Source: Erigeron canadensis (Eukaryota > Streptophyta > Magnoliopsida > Asterales > Asteraceae). From it: a stretch of DNA of 64,000 nt. Both the position numbers and the translations under genes were made by a program. The notes beneath the pieces were generated by a model that was not told the DNA's origin, made no database searches, and saw only the letters and a program-made list of their open reading frames with translations. Shown here piece by piece: positions 57,752 to 64,000 of the stretch. The DNA lies in contig NC_057768.1 of NCBI RefSeq assembly GCF_010389155.1, forward strand, positions 10,290,501 to 10,354,500, given 5' to 3'. How positions within the stretch are numbered: position 1 is the stretch's first letter; every line of letters begins with the position of its first letter.

Positions 57752-60533
57752 CCTGAACTGTCCCTTACATTATTTGTTGGCTTTGTGGCTTTTGGCATTT
57801 ATAAGATCTTTCAAGTACTTTGCTCTTTGATGCTCAAGCTCATATGTCCTTCTGGCCCTCAATTTATCAATGCCAATCTTTTTCAGCTCATCCTTTTCTG
57901 AAGATTTGTGATGCTTTTTCCTCAAGGAATTTTGTTAATTTGTATAACTGAGGAGGAATGACAAGGTAGTTGATTCTGCTTCTTTGATTTGATCTAAAAC
58001 CGCCTTCATTGATTTGTACTTGGGGAGCTTCTGTGTTGTCTTGTATTCGAGGGTGATTGAGATGGTGAATAAGTTGACAAAGGTTCAATTGGTTAAGTGT
58101 TGGATTGGGTTGAGGAACAGTTGGATAATTGTCAAAGCCAGGGGAGGAAGATCATCATTATCAGAAGAATCGTTTTCATTATTAGGATCAACTTCGTTGC
58201 CTCCAACATCAAAAATATCTTGAAATTCATCATCATTATCATCAACATCTTCAACAATAACAGCAGGATCAAGATTGAAACCTTGTGAACGAGCATCATC
58301 TCTAACATCTGAGCCAGGAATAATCTCTGTAGCAACACTTGCTCCTACCACTGATTCAACAACATTATTTTCCTCAGTGTGCTCAATATTCTCATTCATT
58401 TGTTCATCAACATTTTCGGCATCATGAGGGGCATCTCGTGTTTAAGCTTCATCTCCAGCACCTATATTATCTCCAACAACTTCAGTGGCAGCACTAGCCC
58501 TAGCTTTAGTCGTCTCTACGTCTTTGTTCTCCCCCTCGTGTTGATCTCGATCATCAGGGTCATCACGTCTTTGATGGACGACTGCAGCTTGTTTACAAGT
58601 TTCTTCCAGCTCTGCAATTCTTTTTAGTGCTGCCTCAAGTTAAGCGTGAGCAAGAAACATTTCTTGTTCGGCTTGTTGTTTTTGAAACAAGAGTTGATGT
58701 TGATGGTCAAAGCCTGCTTGAAGAGTTGCAAGAATAGTTTTGTCAAATGCATCGGCTTGATCATCGAGAGATATGAGAGTGGCGTATAAGTCACCATAAA
58801 TGGCATTGACATTTGAGCGAGGAGATGGAGTATTATGTGGAGGTGAATTTTGGGGAGTACGGCTATGATTTGAGGAGGAACCGGAAGGTGATGAATGTGG
58901 TGGTGATGGTTGAGGATTGGTATGAGGATGAAGGCTAGCAGCATCAAGATCCATAAAGTTTTGCCTTTAATGGATTTGCTTTAAGTCTAAGACCATCAGG
59001 ATTTGGAGGAGGGCTGGCACTTGATGACGATGATTGAGATGTGACTGGTGCTTTACCTTTATCAACAGGTGGACGGAGCACTGCAGTTGGTGGCGGTTGA
59101 ATTGGAATGATAGGAACGACCGATGTAGATGTCGTTTGCACAACTCTAGGCTCCGTTAGGGTTACAGTGTGGCCTGAATGGTGTGAGCCACCAGGGCTTC
59201 CCAATGATTTATGAAGCAAATGCTCTACATTGGTTGTTTCAGAACTGATTGGCTCCACACAAGTGTCAAGCGCAATGTTCCGGATGGTGGGACTTCCGGG
59301 TTCTCCAAGATTGCCCGTTGTGTTGGGGATTGGATCCTCAGCGCCTGACATGATAACACGAGGAAGACTTCCAGACACTCCTTAAGAAGGTGGAATCATC
59401 GACTCTCGGTTTGTTGATGCAACATTCAAAGAATGTGCGTGCACAGAGATATGTGACCTAGAAGATCTAGACTCGATTGTGGGAGAAAATGAAATTGGGA
59501 GAGGGGCAAGAATCTCCGCAGCTTCAATATCAACGTCCTCCGAGTGAGGAGTCAATAGAGGACTTGGTTGGTGCCTGTGCAATGATGAAACTGGATCCTG
59601 TGGAGAGGATCCAGAGGGTAATAAGGTGAACGATGCGAGGTTGGGAGTCCTCGGCTTCTATCCTAGTGCTGGCATCCCGGCTAGTTGGTTCAATTATCGG
59701 AGGGCCATCGTTTTCTTTTTGCCCTATTCCTAACCCGAACGTCTCATCCTCTCCATTATGTTTTTCAACCCTTCCCTCAGGACCACCTTGTAACTCTGGA
59801 GTTTCAAACACATCATCACGAAAAGGAATATCATCTGGTATATCGTCGTGATGTGAGGAAGATTGTTCTTCATGAGATTCCTCTGGAACTGGTTGAAGAG
59901 GATTCGTTAAGCGTACAGAGAGTTTCGGAATTGGGGGTTGCCCAACGGTAGCGGATGAAGGTGATGGTGATGAAAGAGTTTCGAAAGATGAAGATGAAGG
60001 AGTAAGACGAGAAGGAGCAGTGAAAGTTGAGGGAGTTGTTTTTGATTTTGACTTTGATTTTCACCTTGATTTTGACTTTAAGTGATGGTGAGATTTGTGT
60101 TTCTTTCTTTGAGGTGCAGAAGATTCGGGAATGTCGGTTGAGGAAGATGGAGTTGAAGAGCTAGGTGCCGATTCATCTACTAACCCCTCTTTTCTTTTCC
60201 TAGACCTAATACCCTCACTCGGTGACCTATGCGGGCATGGGGAAGGCACAACTCGGTGTTGAGCGGCCGTAGGCTCGGCTAAGTACTCTCTATAAATCCT
60301 GAGATCAGGATTATCTATGGGCACCTGGCGAAGCAGTGAATCAAGAATTGACATGAAGTTAATGTGAGCTATACGGTTGTTTGTATAAACAGAACGAAAA
60401 CTTGATAAAACGACATGCCTCGAAGCAGGGAAGCGTTTGATGTTGTTGTTGTTGTTGATGAAGTGCTGCATGATGACAGTCAAGAACAGAGAAAGGTAAT
60501 ATATTTCTTGTTTGCAGTATGCTTCCCGTTAAT
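57752..60533 (-). pseudogene. Sire-4 post-pol gene, low-complexity middle
   Basis: Several overlapping frame fragments on minus (60483-60061, 59811-59530, 59378-58944, 58954-58640, 58399-58085, 58088-57888). They are rich in Pro, Ser, His or Asp/Glu, with RKRKEG and KKHKSHHH basic patches and a short coiled coil near 58760-58650. It corresponds to the acidic or low-complexity middle of the Sire-2 and Sire-3 genes. Frame changes are frequent. Confidence 0.5.
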
Positions 60534-61207
60534 TTAGAGATGAAGATGATCAAAAGCAATTGTAGCAAAATCTAGATGCATATCATAAGCAATGCCAAAA
60601 AGATATGTGAGAGTAGCTTTGGTGAAGTCATCTTGCCCTTTTCTTGAAGGTGACAAACAGTTGTTGATGATAGAACAAAGTGTATGCCATAATGGGTGAA
60701 AGTCTTTCTTTTTTATGTCTCTTAGAGCAGCAACTTCACCATTGTAACCCAACTGATGTACTCTATGCACCATTTCAATTGTTGGAGGAGTTTCTACAAA
60801 GGCAGTATCTCCCGGTCTTGAATCAGCAGATGGAAAGCGAAGAATGGTCCGAAAATTGTCAAGATTGAAGGTAAATTGTTGCGTGGACCCATCTGTTGTT
60901 AGAAGAGAGAAACGGAAGAATGGACGTGATCTTCCTCTTGCCGGAATGTATTCGATGGTGCGCCACATTTGAAATAGAAGTTCTTCTTCAATACCTTCGG
61001 CGGTGATAGTGAAAACATTTATCAAAGGATGATATGTGTGCATGACCGGAATAATACCAAATGGACAAGTAAATGGTATCATAAGACGAAGATTATTCTG
61101 CATGCGGTCAGTGGCACCATCTTGAAGAAACTCCATTATGTAATTAACAAGTATACGAATGAGAAACATTGTTTCCAAGGTTAATTTATTCAAAAAGGAA
61201 TAATCAT
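60534..61207 (-). pseudogene. Sire-4 post-pol gene, N-terminal domain
   Basis: Open for about 225 codons on minus; the first in-frame ATG is 61169 (an upstream ATG at 61207 is in another frame). FFRFSLLTTDGSTQQFTF, FNLDNFRTILRFPSA, VHQLGYNGEVAALRDI, HPLWHTLCSIINNCLS and FTKATLTYLFGIAYDMHLDF align in order with FTAGDLRTIL, RRMGYVGDI, GKWRLLAYYLL and FTASQMVALVLNKP of Sire-3. So this is a diverged member of the same gene family. Function unknown. Confidence 0.65.
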
Positions 61208-61210
61208 ACA

Positions 61211-62540
61211 CTGTTTTTCACAAAAAATGTAAAGGTAGTACAGCAAGGCGTTCGATACCTTACGTCTTAGGGAAAATCAATGTAGGATTATATATAAAAA
61301 AAAAACAGTTTATTTAGGGTGAAAAACAAAAAGAATGATCATACAACTTGTTTCACATCAAGGCGTTTAATGTCTTGCTTCTAAAGGAAACTCGATGTAT
61401 GATAAGTATAAAAGGTATGTTTTGAAAAAGAAAGGATGATTATACATTGTGGTTCACGAAAGATGTAGAGGTAGTACATCAAGGCGTTCAATACCTTACT
61501 TCTTAAGGAAAATAGATGTATAATCGAGAGTATGTTTATGCAAGAAGAGGTGGTGCAACAAAAGTGTTTGTGGACACAGAAAGATTTATGAACATTTGAT
61601 TGATCATAAATAGAGTGAGTTGAGGTTACACAATTTTGTATATCAAAAGATTTTATCAATCATTATACAAAGGAAAAAGAAATGAATAACATAATTTGGA
61701 AAAATTGCTTAGTATATATGAAAAAATGATTTTTATTGCAAATACCGGTAATTGGTTGAAAAAATTGGAAAAACCGATATTAATTTAGAAAAAAAAAATT
61801 GGGAAGATTAACATTTTATAAAAATGAACTTTTGAAAACCAATACCGGTGTTTTAGATACCGGTATGTGCAAAGCATCAAGATAACAAGTAGATACTTGA
61901 TATCGATGCACTTGCGAAAATAGACAAGGCATAATATAATAGTAAAGCAAGATAAGTGCACATAAGCATACAGATAAGATAAGTAAGCATACAAGGCAAA
62001 TACGGCACATAAAACAAGTATATGACAGTAAAGCATGAAGTAATCAAATAATGAAATGGGAGAAATAAGATACCCGAATACGTGAATAAGACAAATGACA
62101 CAAATAGATCACGTAAGAGACAAATAATCACCCCTGAAAAATAAAAACACAAATTCTAAGCAACTGTTAATGAAAACCGGTATTAAAGCATCTAAAGATA
62201 TGAAAACCGGTAATAGTGATTACAAAGAAACGAAAACCGGTAATAGTTAATAGTTAAACCTGAAACCCGGTTTTGCCTAATAGAAGAACTAATACTGGGA
62301 TTCCGAATACAAGATAGGATATGGGAAATGAAAGCCGGTTTTGACGAGAGAAAGCCAGTTTTTGTGAAGGAAAGAAAAACTTAGAAAAATTTTAAGAAAA
62401 GGTCAATTAGTGGGTCAAAACCGGGGTTATATAGTGGTCAATACCGGATTTTGACTACCAGATTTTGAAACCCGGTTTTGGCTACGTTTTTGAAACCCGG
62501 TTTTGGCTACCGGTTTTGAAACCCGGTTTTTTTTTTTTTT
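61211..62540 (-). promoter_or_regulatory. Candidate internal promoter, leader and intron of Sire-4 post-pol gene
   Basis: On minus: dense CCGGTTTT repeats (62526-62440), TATATAA at 62434-62427, a pyrimidine-rich leader, a donor-like TTTCAG|GTTTAA at 62260/62259, then an AT-rich interval ending in GAAAAACAG at 61211. Same order as in Sire-2 and Sire-3. Confidence 0.42.
61745..62530. repeat. Cluster of ACCGGT/CCCGGTTTT motifs
   Basis: About 18 copies of short CCGG-centred palindromes, for example near 61746, 61843, 61858, 62175, 62207, 62236, 62265, 62337, 62421 and 62445, and four within 62470-62526. A poly-T run of about 18 follows. Confidence 0.88.
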
Positions 62541-62851
62541 TTTAAAGGCTGAGGTAAAGAAAAATTGGAAATAGTTTGTAAGGAACTTATGAAAATTGAC
62601 TTAGAGGCTAAAAGGAATGTTTGGGCAAGAAAAAGAAATAAGAAAAAATAACATAGTCAAAGGAACACGGATATAAACAAACTCCCCCTAGGGATATGCA
62701 TACAGATAATGAGATAAGAAATCTACAAACTTCCCTAGAATCATGCAATCTACCCTTGTTCTCCCCTTCAAACATTGCAAGTAAGAGCACGTAAGCATAC
62801 ATCAATTGTTTGACCAAGAAAATAAACATAGATAGCATGGCAAGAAGGCAA
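62541..62851 (-). other. Sire-4 noncoding region directly behind pol
   Basis: Contains the PPT-like box at 62680-62692. No gene seen. Confidence 0.7.
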
Positions 62852-63375
62852 TTAAGTTTGGAGAATTAGCATACCCAACTTGGTTTTCAAAAGGTTAAAC
62901 CTTTGATCATCCAAAGGTTTAGTGACAAGGTCTGCAAGTTGGTAGTCAGAGGGGACAAAGTAGAGTTCGATGTTACCTTTTTCGACATGATCCTTTATGA
63001 AATGGTACCTTACATCGATATGCTTTGTCTTTGTATGCTGTACAGGATTGCAAGAAATGGCAATTGCGCTTTTGGAGTCGCAGTATATGGGAGCAACAAC
63101 TAGTCAGAGAGTTGAGTCTTCATCCACAGCACTTGGGAGCAACAACTAGCTGCAGCTACATATTCAGCTTCAGCTGTGGAAGTAGAAATGCAAGTTTGTT
63201 TATTTGAAGACCAGCCAACTAACTTGTCACCAAGGAACTGCACACTGCCAAAAGTGCTTTTGCGATCTAACTTACAACCTGCATGGTCTGCATCTGAGAA
63301 AGCAGTTAATTCAAAACCGGTTTCTTTCGGGTACCATAAACCAAGATTGATAGTGCCTTTAAGATACCGAAAGAT
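62852..63375 (-). pseudogene. pol: Sire-4 RNase H
   Basis: Minus strand: LTAFSDADHAGCKLDRKST (Asp), TAEAEYVAAASCC (Glu), then TQLSDY and a TAG where a duplicated gggagcaacaactag has disturbed the sequence. Afterwards IYCDSKSAIAIS (Asp), KHIDVRYHFIKD and ADLVTKPL follow, with TAA at 62854-62852. All three acidic positions can be seen. Confidence 0.85.
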
Positions 63376-64000
63376 TCATTTAACAACTTGAGCATGACTT
63401 TCCATAGGGTTAGCTTGAAACCGGGCACACATACAAGTTACAAACATAATATCCAGTCGACTAGCAGTTAAATACATTAAGGATCCTATCATATTGCGAT
63501 ATAGTTTCTGGTTAAACGGTTTTCCATTTAAATCTTCATGATTTTTAGTACGAGTTTCCATGGGTATCCCAATTGGTTGACAATTAGACATATCAAACTT
63601 TTTCAACATATCAATGATGTATTTATTTTGACAAATAAAGATACCTTGTGACATTTGTTTGACTTGAAGACCAATGAAAAAGTTTAATTCACCCATCATA
63701 CTCATCTCAAAATGTTTAACCATTAAAGCAGCAAAGTTTTTGCAGTATGTAGGACTAGTAGAACCGAAGATTATGTCGTCAACATATATTTGGATTAACA
63801 GAATTACCTTGTCATTTGATAAACAAGGTGGTGTCAATTGTACCTTTGGAGAATCCATATCTCATAAGATATGTAGAGAGAGAGCATCATACCATGCACG
63901 AGGGGCTTGTTTGAGACCATAAAGAGCTTTATCTAACTTGTAGACATAATTTGGATGTTTTGGATCAACAAAGCCCTCTGGTTGCTCAACATATACTTCT
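63376..64000 (-). pseudogene. pol: Sire-4 reverse transcriptase, partial
   Basis: Minus strand, entering at the window edge with [12 protein letters not shown], then [13 protein letters not shown], a frame break near 63860, and [12 protein letters not shown] (Asp pair near 63790). MGELNFFIGLQVKQM and NMIGSLMYLTASRLDIMF follow to a TAA at 63378-63376. RLDIMF replaces the usual RPDIMF. Confidence 0.9.

Larger units (their letters stand above)
56427..64000 (-). mobile_element. Sire-4: Copia/Sirevirus-like element, runs off the window
   Basis: Minus strand. From right to left: RT and RNase H, a noncoding region with CCGG-centred palindromes, a post-pol gene, PPT and 3' LTR. The 5' half lies right of the window. 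FGSTS in RT and the post-pol gene fit the Sirevirus-like group. RT and RNase H carry frameshifts. Confidence 0.9.

Noticed and set aside
61785..62152. Hydrophobic minus-strand ORFs that look like TM proteins
   Set aside because: Tyr/Leu/Cys-rich translations of AT-rich noncoding DNA between promoter-like and ORF parts; no relatives in Sire-2 or Sire-3.
1..64000. Host protein-coding genes, tRNA or rRNA genes
   Set aside because: Every recognisable coding stretch belongs to a retrotransposon. Sites resembling tRNA ends are primer-binding sites.

Overview
The window reads as intergenic DNA of a flowering plant. It is a stack of LTR retrotransposons inserted into one another, and I found no host gene. 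Copia primer sites complementary to initiator Met-tRNA, Copia PR-IN-RT-RNase H, a Tat/Ogre-type Gypsy pol with two RNase H domains, and plant-style TATA boxes and branch points all support a plant. A eudicot is likely. An asterid, possibly Asteraceae, is my guess from the kind of gene found behind pol, with low confidence.

Layout. (1) 1-11923: Sire-1, a Copia/Sirevirus-like element on +, whose 5' LTR is cut by the window edge. It sits inside a Tat-family LTR whose 3' part follows at 11924-12472. That LTR had itself landed in the pol of Tat-1 (12473-15251). (2) 15589-56426: Tat-2, a second Tat/Ogre-like copy on +. Its 5' LTR (15589-16222 plus 46596-46912) is split by Sire-2, its gag by a solo Tat LTR (47836-48771, target duplication ACTAC), and its pol by a 2.6-kb solo LTR (51143-53736, target duplication AAAAA). 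(3) 16223-46590: Sire-2, a Copia/Sirevirus-like element on -, with two 549-bp LTRs and target duplication TTAAG. It lacks integrase, RT and RNase H. It is interrupted by a complete Sirevirus-like element, Sire-3 (22065-37302, +), and by a 2.2-kb solo LTR in gag (43026-45254, target duplication ATCGT). (4) 56427-64000: Sire-4, a Sirevirus-like element on -, which runs off the window with RT at the edge.

How the parts work. Each Sire element has, or once had, gag (UBN2-type N-terminus, zinc knuckles, coiled coil) and PR-IN-RT-RNase H. Sire-2, -3 and -4 also carry a further gene between pol and the 3' LTR. The Tat copies carry gag, PR, RT, a degenerate RNase H, an archaeal-type RNase H and integrase. 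Every coding region is broken by stops or frameshifts, so nothing here looks autonomous now. By rough hand count LTR divergence is about 2% in Sire-1, 5% in Sire-3 and 7% in Sire-2, which fits the nesting order of Sire-3 inside Sire-2.

Most notable. In Sire-2, -3 and -4 the post-pol gene seems to have its own internal transcription unit: a cluster of short palindromes, a TATA box, a leader, a 5'-splice-like site, an AT-rich intron-like stretch, a 3'-splice-like site and then the ORF. The palindrome differs in each family but the layout is the same, and in Sire-2 and Sire-3 it copies the order in the LTR promoter. Sire-1, -2 and -3 also share a gag stop codon that overlaps a branch-point-like motif, followed by an acceptor-like CAG exactly in phase with protease. 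Sire-1 Gag carries an evenly spaced ladder of dynein-light-chain-8-type TQT motifs.
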